Source of the DNA: Gloeophyllum trabeum ATCC 11539
Lineage: Eukaryota > Basidiomycota > Agaricomycetes > Gloeophyllales > Gloeophyllaceae
Direction of reading: 5' to 3'
Assembly: GCF_000344685.1 (NCBI RefSeq)
Contig: NW_006920411.1
Coordinates: 1,889,750 to 1,953,749 of the forward strand
DNA: 64,000 nucleotides
Below are positions 22,809 to 34,409 of this stretch, one piece after another. How positions within the stretch are numbered: position 1 is the first letter of the stretch; every line of letters begins with the position of its first letter. The notes beneath the pieces were generated by a model. It worked only from the letters and a program-made list of their open reading frames with translations, ran no database searches and was not told the origin of the DNA. The position numbers and the translations under genes are program-made.

Positions 22809-24348
22809 ATGTCGACCTCAGGCCTCCGTTCGACATGGGAAGAGGCCTGGGCCGAAGCGCAGACGAAGTTCCAAGCTGCCAGAGAGGCCCTGACTGTCGC
22901 GAACCCGCCAGCACCAAGAGTGCTGCGAGTAGGACAGCTGGATGCCGAGTTATTGGACCAGGAGCTGCTACATGTGCTGCAGGAACCCCTCAATAGAGCG
23001 TTGGCATTGTTCAATGTAGGTACGTTTATGTTGTACATGATCTCATTGACGTCGACAGTCCTCTTTGAAAGCCCGCTTCGAACCGGAACTAGCCCTCATT
23101 ATCCAGTTGACACTGTACAAACTCTCTATATGGTCAGACGGAGCGAGCTATGGCGCCAAACTGCAGAATTTGCGATATCAAGTTCCTACAGCTGGTGGAA
23201 GTTCCGTGACTTGTGAGACTTGCTTGCGAACATATCATTGGGTTTATACTCAGCGACGCACGAGCAGCCTCTGGCTTACCTCACCGCACCCTTCTCATGC
23301 ATGGCACCCTTACGGTCCTGGTACCGTACCTACATACCCGCCTTCGCTCCCACGCATTATCCAGGGCTTGGCCAGATGCTCCTGTACGGGATCGCCGGCG
23401 TAGGATCTGGGATTACCTCACCCGCATGGAGTCTCTGCATAGTTTGTTAGGGTTGCTAAACTTCATCTTGTTTCTGAAAGATGGACGGTAAAGCTCCTGC
23501 CCCATCTCGACTTCACCGACCACCTAATTGCTTCTGATTTGTGGTAGGTATCGAACTTTAGCTGATAGGCTATTGCGGATGGAGCTCGTGCCTTCCCAGC
23601 GCTTGACCAGACGTAATGTCAGCTACGAGTTCATGAACCGCCAGATGGTCTGGCATGCATTCACGGTGCGATATTTTGTCAGACGCTCCTACTATCTCCC
23701 ATTCATCCACTTCTGTAGGAGTTCCTCCTGTTCCTCTTGCCGTTGATCAACGTTCGCGCCTTCCGTCGGCGCGTCATGCGCGTCGCGTCCCGCATAAGTA
23801 TTTCCTCCATAATCCCGTCTCCTGCGCGAAGTGCACTCGGATTGCCGAATGAAAAGGATGAAGATTACAACAAAATCAGACGAAAACCGACAGGCAAATT
23901 CCATGCATTAGGCGCAGATCAATGCGCCATCTGCGCAGAGAATGCCTCGTTCAGTCTGGCAACGGGTGACTCAGCAGGCTCCTTTCTATCTGCCAGTGCG
24001 AACATCATCGCCACAACATCTGCCGCGTCAGAGCAGGACCAACAAGACGAAGGCGGCGCACCCATGTACCCCATACACACCCCCTATATCACATCCTGCT
24101 CGCACGTCTACTGTTACTTCTGTCTCGCGGAGCGAATGATTCGCGCAGCAGACAGCGGAGAGGTATGGGAATGTCTGAGGTGCGGCGAGCCGGTGCGGTC
24201 TGTAGATCGCTTGACTGCAGGGTCGGACGAGGACGGGCAGGAGAGTGGGCTGGACGACTACGAGTTCAGTGACTTTGGTAGCACTGACTTGTCTGCATCT
24301 GGTTCGATGGGTAGCTACAGCGAGAGTGGAATGTCAGATCACGCCTGA
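22809..24348 (+). CDS. PEX2: Peroxin Pex2, RING-type ubiquitin ligase of peroxisomal import
   Basis: Pex2 works with Pex10 and Pex12 in the peroxisomal membrane to ubiquitinate the import receptor Pex5. The ATG at 22809 gives MSTSGLRSTWEEAWAE. Then come VLRVGQLDAELLDQELLHVL and EPLNRALALFN (family N-terminal motif), and hydrophobic helices including SLHSLLGLLNFILFLKDGRY and EFLLFLLPLINVRAFRRR. The C-terminal RING finger has CAICAEN, a long insert, then CSHVYCYFC and CLRCGEP, so all cysteines and the histidine are present. The insert between the first and second zinc-ligand pairs is long and Ala/Ser-rich (about 50 residues). The acidic C-terminus extends past the RING. Four or five exons are separated by introns of about 50-65 nt. 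Confidence 0.9.
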
Positions 24349-24560
24349 GCATGACTACCGCTGCTTTCACGGACTGCATGACAGCGAGTGCTGGAAGCGT
24401 TCATACGAAATTCATTACTGTTCTAGGTGGGTAAACAAGATGCGGATACTAATGTCAAGGTATTAGCAATGAATTCTCGACTCCTTTCGACGATGCAACC
24501 TGTATAATATTAAGATAGATCTGATGCGCCAACGAAAGATCACTTGGACTCCAAAAGCCC

Positions 24561-27500
24561 TCATAAACCGCTGGCCAACAACTTCTGTATCTGCTGGATG
24601 ACTAGGGGGTCAGCCTTCGCGAGGTACCTCGTCTGTATGACGTTTCCACCACCGAGAGAGGCTTCCGCTTCTTGCAGGCGTGCCGCGACGAAGGCGGTCA
24701 GTTGTACTGTGCGGATAGGGTCGTTGTCGAAGATCTAGCGGACGAAGGTCAGCGGACGAACGCAGTGTCAAAATATACCGTACTGCTTGACGCCGGGTGC
24801 GCTCCGGCGTGTCTTGCGATTCCTGGTAGAAGACGCTATCCGGTTCGTTGCGGTCCCAAAAGAGAGTGATAGCGGGCCTGGACATATAAATTGAGTTTGG
24901 CCACAGAGGGAGACTGGTACCATACCCCTCAAGACCCGCGTGTCCATCGGCTTGTTCTTTGGCTTCCTTGAGCTCACCGAAAACATCCAGCCACAGGTTG
25001 AATATCTCTGAGTGCAGGCGCTCAAGGACTTCGGGACGCCCGGTGGACACAAGATTCGCAATGCTCATGGCTGCCAGCTTGCGGTATCGAGGTTCGGACA
25101 TGTTATCGAACTGGCAAACGGAGTAAGTGATGATGATCAAGACAGATGCTTTCGAAGAAATACCCTTTGCCACCACTGGTCTAGTAGAGCCTCCCAGAGC
25201 GTTATCTCAGGCGTATTCATAGAGATCGACGCAGCAGACATCAAGCGGAGGAACATATCTCGGTCAGCGAGCACTATACGGGCAAGGACGTAGACGTGTT
25301 CCGTGAGGAGTGTGACAGAAATCTGTTTGTTTGAGTCAGTGCCCAAATGTCAGTAGCGCCTTCGAGGACAATTCTTACATTGTCATCGACCAATGGCTTC
25401 ATGAGCAATGGAAATAGCCCCGAAACATGCAACGGCTCAGCCCAAAGCTGTGGGGGTGCAATCTGCACGAGCAACTGAAGAGTGCCGAGCATACTTTTCT
25501 GATCCGACGAGACTCCTTGTGGTAGAGCCTTCACGTACGAATTAAACAAGTCAACTGCACAGAGCTCCCCAGATCCCGTCAGCATTCCTGGTGAAGACAC
25601 CAGAGAGGGTGTCTCCGACTTACTTGCAAGACGCGGGTAGCATCTAGGATCAAGTAGGATTCGACGATACCGATAACTTGGGCTCGTACATCTAGATCTT
25701 CGGCTAGCAGTGTCAGAGCAATAGGAAGAAGCTCCAGAAGGCTACGCCCTCCATCACCGCTGTCCAGTGACACAGCGTTGCGCATGGCGACTTGCCACAT
25801 CGAGAGTCCGTCTTCTTCCAGTTGCAATCTGGCCTAAGATAAGCGCAAAGTTGAGGGATAGGGTCGGTGATCAGGCACGAACACGTACGCCAGGGGAAAG
25901 GCACTCCTGGACAAGAGGAACCACTATATTGGTCAACGGCCTTGAATGCTCTTGCGAAGACTGATTAAATACGATGAGTCCTGATTTCACCTATGATCTG
26001 CATACTATACTGACCTGTAATAGCTTCTCGACGGTGGTTAACAGAGAAGCCTTGAATAACCAATCCTCCCCAGCGCCGGACCCTACGAAGATGCATAAGA
26101 TCCTCGTCAATGAGACGCATGTGTCCTGAACTTACAGAGGTTAGGAAGAGGCTCCGTTACAGCGCCCAGGAACGGCACAATCTACGAGAATTAGCTCAAC
26201 TATGTTGTCCGATGATGCATTTGCTTCAAAAGAACCTACCAGTGTACCAGACCGTTCAACTACCGAATTGAGAGTATTTATAATGCGCCGCTTGCTCTCC
26301 AGATTATCAGCTTCAGCAAGAAGAGCTAGCAGCTCTTTCATGGCAGGCGGCAAAAACGGTGCGAATATATTGGGGTCGAAGTCAATAGTCTGATAATGGT
26401 TGTAAGACTCCATGAAGTATTCGAAACAGTCCGCAGAACACCCACATCCACGCATTCCCTCAATGCCGCGACTGCCGTCAGACGCACGACAGCATCACTA
26501 CCCGGTCCCCTGTCTTGTAAGAGATGTACCAGGACTTGCCAAATCGTCGGGTTTTTGGGAGATGCACATGAGTCAGAGACCCATTTTCCGATGACCCATG
26601 CGATACGACGCTTGATAATGGGGTAAGAAGGGTTCGTCTCCTGAGACTCGGGGACGAGGGTGTGCTCCAACCATTGGTCAAACGGAATGACGTCCTTCAA
26701 CCGTATCGCACAGCGGCCGATCGCGCAGTACACCGCTTCTTTCTGCACTATACTGGCCAGATCGGTGGTGGGCTGAGCTGGGGGCAGATCGTACTGAGTG
26801 AGCAGGAAATGACTTGGGCATATTGTCTGTAGCAACGTACAAATAACCCTTTTGAACGTCTCGGCTAGGAGGGGAACGACGTAGTCTTTGTACTGGTTAG
26901 CAAGGGTCATGAGAACCCGTTCCGCACAAGGCTGGAGAAGAGACACGGTAAGCACGCTGGAATCACGACATAAATCCATGTACGTACTCTGACTTCGTAT
27001 TCCCAGTGATCATTCTCCTTGTCTTCTTCGTTTACCCATTCATCCGGATCGGCCATCCACTCTTCCAGGTCCGACGGGTTCAGAGGGATAAACCGAGTGA
27101 CAAGCAATTGGACAGCATTTTCTACTGCGTCCTTGCTCAACACTCGAGTTCTCATTTTAGCTACACCGTACAGGTGAAACGAACGTGAAAATGGCGTACT
27201 GTTCTCATTAACTGAACCGTCTTTTCGAACGGGAGCCCACTGGGCAAGATTTTCCTTGAAGAGAACCATAGCCTGCACGAGGAAGCGGACCGGGAACACG
27301 GCATCCGGAGAATCTATCCAGCAGTGTTAGCCAATCAAGAAGCAGACCACAAGCGTCCCATCTACCCTCAACAAATTCCGGTGGACTATTTGTGGCTTGG
27401 ACAACTTTGCTCCAGTAATAGAATACGAGATCAGAGCAGCCTTCAAGTAGGACGAACCGCTTCACGTCGAGCTGTTGGAACCTGCGGAAGAGCTTCCCGA

Positions 27501-28703
27501 AAACGCGAACGTGTCGGGTGAGCAGATCGATATTGCGCCTCCCGATGGCGTCCACGTTAGCGTTTGCCGAGCGCAAAGCGATGAGCAGATTTATGCGGAG
27601 TTCGGAGAGGGCCTGTAACTGCACCGCGGAGTCGCGGAAGAATTGCTTCGCCTATGGGTGCAGAGTTGAGCGGTCTACACATGTCTGTCGCAACCCTGGA
27701 CCCACCCAGTCTAGAAACTTCGCGACCTCGTCCATAGTTGGTCTGTGCCACACCCAAGTAGTCATCTTGACCATACATTTGAATACGAGGTGGGAGATAG
27801 TCAGATCTTCCGCTACCCGGGGCTGGTTCACAGTTTCGGGCGACAGGGTGGACGTGATCGTAGGACCAAGCTTCGCATAGTAGCCATAGAAATCTAAATG
27901 CAAGTCTTCGACAATCTGTGGCACTTCAATCAGTAGGCCACTTCACGAAGGAAAGGTGCGATGCAGACTTTAGCCATGGTCTTCATTCCCCCTGGCATCT
28001 TGATACTCCCGAACTCCTTCAAAACCTCGTTTACGAGCCTCAGACTTCGGACGAGCACGAGTGCTGAGCGTTCGTCGGGAACCGCGGTGCTGTAGCGCGC
28101 ACGCAGGTTCTCCTCGATCGTGCGTCTCAAGTCTGGTATAAGGTAAGACCTTGCAAAGCGGGTCAGCAAGCGCCGCCGCTTCAGTGGGTGGAATCACAGA
28201 CTACCAGTTATTGGGATAGTCCTGCCGCGCAATCTTCGAGACTATGATTTCGTTGCATTCTGCGATCTTCAAAGGCAGCTCAGAGACGGGATGAAAGCAC
28301 GGTATACAGCAGAACGTACGATATCGTCTGGTTCATCCAGGAACGACAAACACCTCTGGCGTATCCTAATACGATGCTCATCGGACACAAGTCTTCCACA
28401 GCCAGACGTCCATCAGCCACGACCATCATCAAGCTTTCCAAGCACCTACCTCCTTGACCTCCAATGGCTGAGCGCCGCGTTCTTGAACTGTATGATCGAC
28501 TGCTGCCGCACGGGGAGCGGCACGCTCTTCTGCGCCGCGATCTCGTGCAGCGCGTCGAACGCGCCGAAGTAGTCCAGCATGATCTTGAGCCGGAACGTCG
28601 ACTTCTCCATGAGCGCGGGGTCCTGCGAGGCGGCGCCGCACATCACGTCGTACAGCTCTTGCGGGTCGACATTCTGGATGACGCCCGGGATCTTGGAAGA
28701 CAT
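24561..28703 (-). CDS. KAP120: Importin-beta family karyopherin Kap120/importin-11
   Basis: Nuclear import receptor of the importin-11 branch; in yeast Kap120 is linked to import of ribosome-assembly factors. The start at 28703 gives MSSKIPGVIQNVDPQELYDV. The importin N-terminal domain follows with PVRQQSIIQFKNAALSHW, VSELPLKIAECNEIIVSKIA and RQDYPNNW. Then come many HEAT-like helices: LVLVRSLRLVNEVLKEFGSI, LISHLVFKCMVKMTTWVWHR, IKRRIAWVIGKWVSDSC and MSEPRYRKLAAMSIANLVST. The protein ends with RYLAKADPLVIQQIQKLLAS. About ten exons are needed and total protein length is roughly 1,000 residues, as expected. The distinction between importin-11 and other importins rests on the overall block pattern and is good but not absolute. 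Confidence 0.85.
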
Positions 28704-29610
28704 GGTGGTTCTCTCCGAGTCTGACTCCCTCCTCGATTGCGATAGTAATGTGTAAGTTTGAAGAAACGAAATGTAGAATCGAGAACGTCAGAAAGCTCAG
28801 ATGAGTACAGCTTCTAAGTCGGCCTGGTGCCACAGTCGCCGCGCGTTTGAGGAGATTTCGACAGATCTGATCGGGAAGTTAGAAGACGCGTAAACAGATG
28901 TAAATAACGCGATCGCGGCCACAAATATTGATCCCGCCACCAGGGTCCACGGCGGAGTGGAATCCGACGTCTAATGCAACGCTTGGCTGGGGTCACCGTA
29001 GCGTTCTGCATGCCCGTGTCGCGTTTCATGGGTTCCTCGTGATCAGGCTCGATGCAGGGACGCGTTTCGGGTATTGCTGAGATCACGGGAATGTGGGGGA
29101 AGCAGAACGGATATAGGCAGATACCGCTCACAACAGTACCTTGGAGTAGCATAATGAGAGTCGTCATAATTTCGGACAGGCGGACAGTGAACGCATATCG
29201 CAATACAGTGACATCCCTGTCCCTGTAAGCCAGCAGTACTACACGATCGAAGCGCAGTTGTAAGTTATTGAAAAGCAGAGGTGTAGATGCTCCTCCCAAA
29301 TCCTCAGCCCACTGAGGTAGAACTACACCATAGTCGTTGGACAGCGGTCCTCAAAACAAGCAACCAGCGGTACGAAAGTAGTTGGACCTAGATCCATTTG
29401 GGTCTCTAGCACGTGTGAGCATCCCACAGGCATGACCAAGTCCTAGAATCTTGAAGCTCCCGAGGGCAGAGAAGCTCGAGACTTAACGCCATCACAGGCC
29501 ACGGGAACCTTGCTACGAAGGTTTGCCATTTTAATCTGCCCAAGCAAACAGCCATACAGGACCTAGAGCAGCCCGATTGCCTTCTATAACCCATGTGCTG
29601 CTTTCACATG
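28704..29610. other. Intergenic stretch with an unsupported membrane-like frame
   Basis: 907 bp separating KAP120's start from the end of EMC10. A 161-codon frame on the minus strand (28814-29299) contains a hydrophobic stretch (IMTTLIMLLQGTVVSGICLY) but lacks an ATG at its beginning. Its second half is arginine-rich, and it would fill the KAP120 promoter. I regard it as a possible fragment of a membrane protein or chance. Nothing else supportable is visible. Confidence 0.4.
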
Positions 29611-30635
29611 TTATCTCCGTGCCTGCCCACCTTCCCCACCCTGTCCTTCTTCAGCAGGGCTCGGAGCAATGACTACGGCCAAGTCAGATGGACACCTCAA
29701 GAATAGAAGAGGACACGCACGTAAAGCAACCAACAGGGCAGCGACGTAGATCCAATACTTTTGAATAAACGACTTCTCGACCGGCGGCTTGACAGGCTCG
29801 CCTTGAGGCGTCAGGGGTGGCGGGGCCCGGAGCTCAGGCCTGAAATACAGAAGGTACGTGAAACGGTCGCGAAGCCAATTTGAGCGATCCAGAGCGGTGC
29901 ATGTACCCAAGGGACCCGCAATTGCAAATTGAGCTGCTTACCTGGGTGGGGACGTCGGGGAACGCAACAAGATGGTTACGTTATTCAAGGGTGTCAAAGC
30001 AAAGCTGGATTGGGAACCAGCGGTCTTCTTTGGGGTCGGACACGACCCATCGTGTGGAATGGGCGAGACAAAGTAGTCCAAGGTAAACGGCTTGCCGTCA
30101 TATGGTGATAGATGGAGCACGATGGATTCAGCGGTGGCGCGGGGTAGATGGCACTAGACGTCGGCCAGAGCGATCAAAGCACAGGTACAGGAGCAGACAG
30201 CAGGTCGCAAGACCGTGTTCATATGCGGAACGAGGCGGCGAGGGGGCCAGGTTATATTGGGCGCGGGCGGGGAGGCGAGAGACGGCGATGAATCAGACAC
30301 CGACAGCGGCCTCCGGAGGGGCTAGAACGTACCGCTTTCACCGACGAGACGTCCCAGCGCGCCTCGTCCTTTTCGCCGGCACGATCCATGGCGACCTGGT
30401 ACAATGCATCCGGATACTGCTGGAGGACCGAGGCGAATTCTTCGAGGTCATCAGAGTAGGTCTCGGAGTGTTCGAGTGTTGCGACGGAGTCTGCGATGTG
30501 AAGGGTGCCGCGTTCGGAGAAGGCTAGAGGGGGCTGCAGGGCCGGGTGGTGGACTCTGTGGAACAGACGTGACTGTGCATCCGCCGCAGAGATGAGGGCA
30601 AGCAGAGCAGCGAGCAGGAACGTTTGGGAGAACAT
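29611..30635 (-). CDS. EMC10: ER membrane protein complex subunit 10
   Basis: EMC10 is a lumenal/membrane subunit of the ER insertase EMC. The ATG at 30635 encodes MFSQTFLLAALLALISAADA, a signal peptide. A lumenal beta-rich domain follows (FHRVHHPALQPPLAFSERG, VLQQYPDALYQVAMDRAGE, HLSPYDGKPFTLDYFVSPIP). Then come a Pro-rich linker (PPPLTPQGEPVKPPVEKSF) and one transmembrane helix, IQKYWIYVAALLVALLIA. A short Glu/Gly-rich cytosolic tail ends GGEGGQARR. Four exons are joined through short introns; the last one splits the membrane helix (GTGCGT...CGTAG, phase 1). Type I topology and the P-x-E-K-S-F linker before the helix fit fungal EMC10. Confidence in family is good. Confidence 0.82.
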
Positions 30636-30667
30636 GGCAGGCTTGACGGAAGGGCGGCAGCGCTGGG

Positions 30668-31119
30668 ATTGGTCGCGGCAGAGTGTGACAGGGCGTGACA
30701 GAGTGTGCTGCTGGACGCTGGTTGGCTGGGATTGGCCGGGAAGGCGTCAGCGTTCAAATGACATGCAGTCGGCTCGGAAGGTGCTGTGCCGGCGTGTCCT
30801 GATGACGTCCCCCGAAGCAGCATCGGAACGCCCACTCCCACAACCAGCAGTATTCGAGACCAGCATGTTACGCAGGGCTGGAAGGTCGTAGCCCAGTAGT
30901 CCCCGTATATCCAATGTCTGTGCTACGCAGTGATTCGCCCGCAATCGGCCGAAACTAGCCACAGCGATGGGTGGATGTGATTGGCGCAGGGGGGGACGTG
31001 ACAGTCGGCATGCCGCCGGGAGAACGAAAAAGGAAAGGGGCTATCAGAGAAGCGGGGAAGACGGACTGGGATTGGCTGGGATTTCTATTGGATGCAGCCT
31101 AGACCAGGCGTTTGATTGG
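30668..31119 (+). promoter_or_regulatory. Cluster of six inverted CCAAT boxes (ATTGG)
   Basis: ATTGG occurs at 30668, 30731, 30980, 31071, 31087 and 31115, all in the same orientation, within the 653-bp region between the divergent EMC10 and 31289 genes. Five of the six are preceded by G or GG/TG and several share the context GGGATTGG. CCAAT boxes bind the HAP/NF-Y complex. The density is well above what I see elsewhere in the window. Which of the two genes they drive is not decided by the sequence. Confidence 0.55.
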
Positions 31120-31205
31120 TCTGGAGGACTCTCGACCGGGCGCTGCTCTGCTCAAACACAACGCTGGTGCTGTTTACGACAATGGGTCGAGACCCAGTCC
31201 CCGCC

Positions 31206-31211
31206 TATATA
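31206..31211 (+). promoter_or_regulatory. TATA box for the 31289 gene
   Basis: TATATA lies 83 bp upstream of the ATG at 31289 and downstream of the CCAAT cluster, in a C-rich leader. Its position argues that the in-frame ATG at 31112, upstream of this box, is not the start. Confidence 0.5.
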
Positions 31212-31288
31212 CGTCCCCGCCCAATCCACCGCCCGTCCTCCCATCTCTCCCCCCAACCACTCACACTGCTCCGCCCGTCCTCCCCGCA

Positions 31289-31894
31289 ATGTCCACGGCA
31301 GTTGCCACCATGTCCTACCACCATACGCACTCGTCGTTGCCGACGCCGCCGCACTCCCCGCCTCCCGTCGACCCCATGTGCACCGCCGTCCACCTCCTCG
31401 ACTCCCTCCAAGCCTTCTACCATCGCGAGCGCACTTGGGTCCTCCACACCCGCGCAGAGCTCGAGGAGAAGCTCATCGAGGGCCCCGGCGCATCCACTCT
31501 CGCCGATCCCGCATCCATAGAGTCCGACTCTTCCGCCTACTCTTCTGCCGAGTCATCAGCAGGGACGAACGAGTCCACGCCACCGCAGCCCATGCACGCC
31601 GCACTGGGTGGTGTCAAGCCAGAGCCCGTCGAAGCACAGCTTCCGAGCAAAGACCACCACAACAAACACACCCGCTGGAATCGGCGAAAGAACGGCCTGA
31701 AGCTCAAGCTCGAGGGCATCAGCCCTAAGAGCAGACGGAGATTTGTCAGGTCCGCGCGCGACCGGGGAATATCCGAGCCTGGTGCTCAGTTGCTCGAAAT
31801 GTTCGGCGACCTCGTCGACGCTCGCATGGAGAGTTGCCAGCGGATCACAAGACTCATCCGCTCCTCCAACAGTTCCAATCTGTTGACCCATTAG
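31289..31894 (+). CDS. Uncharacterised Ser/Pro-rich protein, possible regulator
   Basis: A single-exon gene of 201 codons. The same frame is open further upstream to 31112, but a TATA box at 31206 and CCAAT boxes lie in that extension, so I take the ATG at 31289 (MSTAVATMSYHHTHSSLPTP). After a Pro-rich start the protein has a helix, LLDSLQAFYHRERTWVLHTR, followed by an acidic Ser-rich segment. Next is a basic block (HTRWNRRKNGLKLKLEG, SPKSRRRFVRSARDRG) and a C-terminal helix, LLEMFGDLVDARMESCQRIT. I recall similar unnamed proteins with an FY-x-ER-x-W-V motif in Agaricomycetes. The basic cluster would serve as a nuclear signal. No DNA-binding fold is evident and no function is assigned. Confidence 0.7.
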   Translation: MSTAVATMSYHHTHSSLPTPPHSPPPVDPMCTAVHLLDSLQAFYHRERTWVLHTRAELEEKLIEGPGASTLADPASIESDSSAYSSAESSAGTNESTPPQPMHAALGGVKPEPVEAQLPSKDHHNKHTRWNRRKNGLKLKLEGISPKSRRRFVRSARDRGISEPGAQLLEMFGDLVDARMESCQRITRLIRSSNSSNLLTH

Positions 31895-32543
31895 ATTCCT
31901 TTCCCCAAGGTAATTAATCTTTGCTCACTGCTGGAAGCACCGCTTGCTAAACATGATTCATCAGTATCATTATTATTGGAGTATATCTGGACGTATATAT
32001 GGATATGCATCTATGGGAGAGCACGACTGGCCCGGTTGGGATGTAGAGGATGGGGTTGTGCGATAGTCCCCAAGGATCTTCTATATCTGGTCTTCCACGA
32101 AGACATAACCGCGATACCTGCCGTGGTAAAAACACCTCGCATTACGCATACTTGTAACTTTAGTCTGACGCAACCTGGGAATGTACGATACCATTGCATC
32201 ATGAGAGTGTTCTGAGATACCCTCGATATTTCCTCGCACTAACGCCGGGGAACTTGTACTCAACCGCTGGGCTTGTCGCGAGCCAGTAGAGACCGGTCGA
32301 GACAACAACTAGACTTGCCAAATTTGGACTGCATATGAGCCAATGAGAGTGAACGGTCAGGGACCACAGCCACCCGCCACAAACAGCAGCAAATAGCGGA
32401 TGGCGATCGCGCCAGTGCCGCCGCATCGTCAAGGGGCGCTCCATACTGAAGCCGTCAGCGGGTACTCTCGACTCCTCCAAGCCCCATCGCATTCCCTTGC
32501 TTTATCGCTTCCATCCAACTACTAATTTATATCTCGCTTATTC

Positions 32544-34143
32544 ATGTCTGCCCGCTATGCACCGCTGCCCAATCCACGCACCGACCCCGACGCCCAGAAC
32601 GAGATGGAGGCCGCCTTCGACGACTCTGAAGACGAGGACGAGCACAACACGTCCGAGTCCCACCCGCTGAACCCCTCCGCGCCCTCGCACCGGCACAACC
32701 AGTCGACAGCGAGCCCGCCCGCGCCGGGGACGTACGATTTCGAGAACTTCGATTACGCAAGCTTCCCGCCCCCTGGGTCGCCCCCAGGGCCGTCCGATCG
32801 CGCGCTGCCAAATGACTATGGCAATTCGAACGGGTATGTGCCGGACGAGCCTGTCACGGACGCGGGGAGCAGCCGCGGTGGGGGAGGGTGGTTTGGGAGG
32901 GCGGCTGCGATATTGCCGACGCACTTTGTGCAGAGGCTGCGGAGGCAGCGGGTGCCGAGTGGGCCGGTGGGCGGCGGGCTGAACAACGATGGGGTGTTTG
33001 CGAACGTTACTGCAAAGCCCTCGAGGGGGGTGAGGGTTACTGAAGGTATGGACTTTATTTCTGCTCGGATGAATAGACTGGATTCATTGTTATATTACTT
33101 TCTAGGTGATCAGACGTTTATCGTCCCTGAGGAAGCCCAGAAAGACGCCCCTCCATCGTATGCAGCCGCCCAAGCGGACGCTGTTCCTCCCTACTGGGAG
33201 ACAACGGTCCATGCACCCTCCTCGCCTTCTTCCCCTGGCGAGATTATCATCGATTCTCTCCCCACCGGCTCTCTATTCTCCTTCCTATGGAATATGCTCG
33301 TTTCCATCTCTTTCCAATTTGTCGGCTTCCTGCTCACGTACCTCTTGCACACGACGCACGCAGCAAGGCTGGGCAGCAGAGCTGGTTTGGGCGTCACGCT
33401 GATCCAGTATGGCTTTGCTCTGAGGAACAGGGCGGAGTCTGGGTTTGGAGGTGGTGGTGATTTGGTCGACGGAGGGAACGATGCCAACGGCAACCCCTGG
33501 TCCCAGCCGGCTGCCGTGCCAACATTCTCCAGCGCCCAAGAAGCCGACGAGTATTGGAACGGCTTGACCAACTCAACACTTCCTGATTCTTCAGAGATGC
33601 CCCCGAACAGTGCCATGATGATCAGCGATATGACCACCGAGTGGCTATCGTTCTTCCTTATGACAGTTGGTAAGCCTTTTTCCCCGGACAAGAACGGCGC
33701 ATATGCTAACGATCACATCTGCTATAGGCTGGTTCATCTTGCTAACCTCAGTGGTCGGTTTCTACCGCGTCAAACTATGGGAGCGCAACATTCTCTCCTC
33801 CCAGCGCGAATCGAGCCAGCCGCCCCCTCCTTCCTCCCAACCCTACCTCACCCAAATCGAGCGCGTCTTCGGCATCCAAGCCCCCGGCTCGCTGTTCCGC
33901 GCAGGCCTCGGTCTCGGCGGGACCAGGTCGGGCGCCGTCGACCCGGAGGTCGCAATGATCGAGGAGGACGAGGAGCTCCAAGAGGCGCGGGAACGTGCGC
34001 GCTTGATGGCGAGTGGCGAACGCGAGCGCGAGATGATGGCGGGTATCGATCCAAATGATCCTGACGCCGTCCGGAGAGTCGCTGAAGCTTACGCACAGGA
34101 GGCACGGCTGCACCAGGAGCTTAGGGAGGCTGGGTTGTTGTGA
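32544..34143 (+). CDS. BSD2: Bsd2/Ndfip-type adaptor of the Rsp5 ubiquitin ligase
   Basis: Bsd2-family proteins sit in Golgi/endosome membranes and bring Rsp5 (Nedd4) to transporters, notably metal transporters. The ATG at 32544 gives MSARYAPLPNPRTDPDAQNE, followed by an acidic stretch (DDSEDEDEHNTSE) and a Ser/Pro-rich region. After an intron near 33046-33104 comes the signature PPSYAAAQADAVPPYWETTV, with the PPxY-type ligand for Rsp5 WW domains. Then come three hydrophobic segments: FSFLWNMLVSISFQFVGFLL, an alanine/glycine segment around SRAGLGVTLIQYGFALR, and WFILLTSVVGFYRVKLWERN. The cytosolic tail has a DPNDPDAVRRVAEAYAQEAR end. The third intron (after LMTVG, ending at 33726) keeps the frame. 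The family call is firm. Confidence 0.88.
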
Positions 34144-34409
34144 TCTGTATATAACCGGTTTGTCGGTTTGTACTTGTGGAGGGTGGGGGATGCTATCATT
34201 GACGCTCTTTATATCCTGGCTCGCTTCGTTCTTGTGGCTAGATTGGCATGGTTGGTTAACATATCTCTTGGAAGGCCACCCCTTCTTGAGTTGTACACTA
34301 AATCGTAATCAAGTATTTTGCATCACATCTTGCCGCAGGGTCCCCTGGCACGAGTGCAGTATAAATTGAGCAATACAGCTTTCTAACTTTTGTTTTGTGG
34401 TATTACAGA

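Noticed and set aside
28814..29299. A 161-codon frame with one hydrophobic stretch
   Set aside because: No ATG near its beginning, no convincing splice partners, and it occupies the KAP120 promoter. At most a fragment.
30967..31728. A 253-codon plus-strand frame
   Set aside because: Overlaps the 31289 gene in another frame, and runs through the promoter with its CCAAT and TATA boxes.
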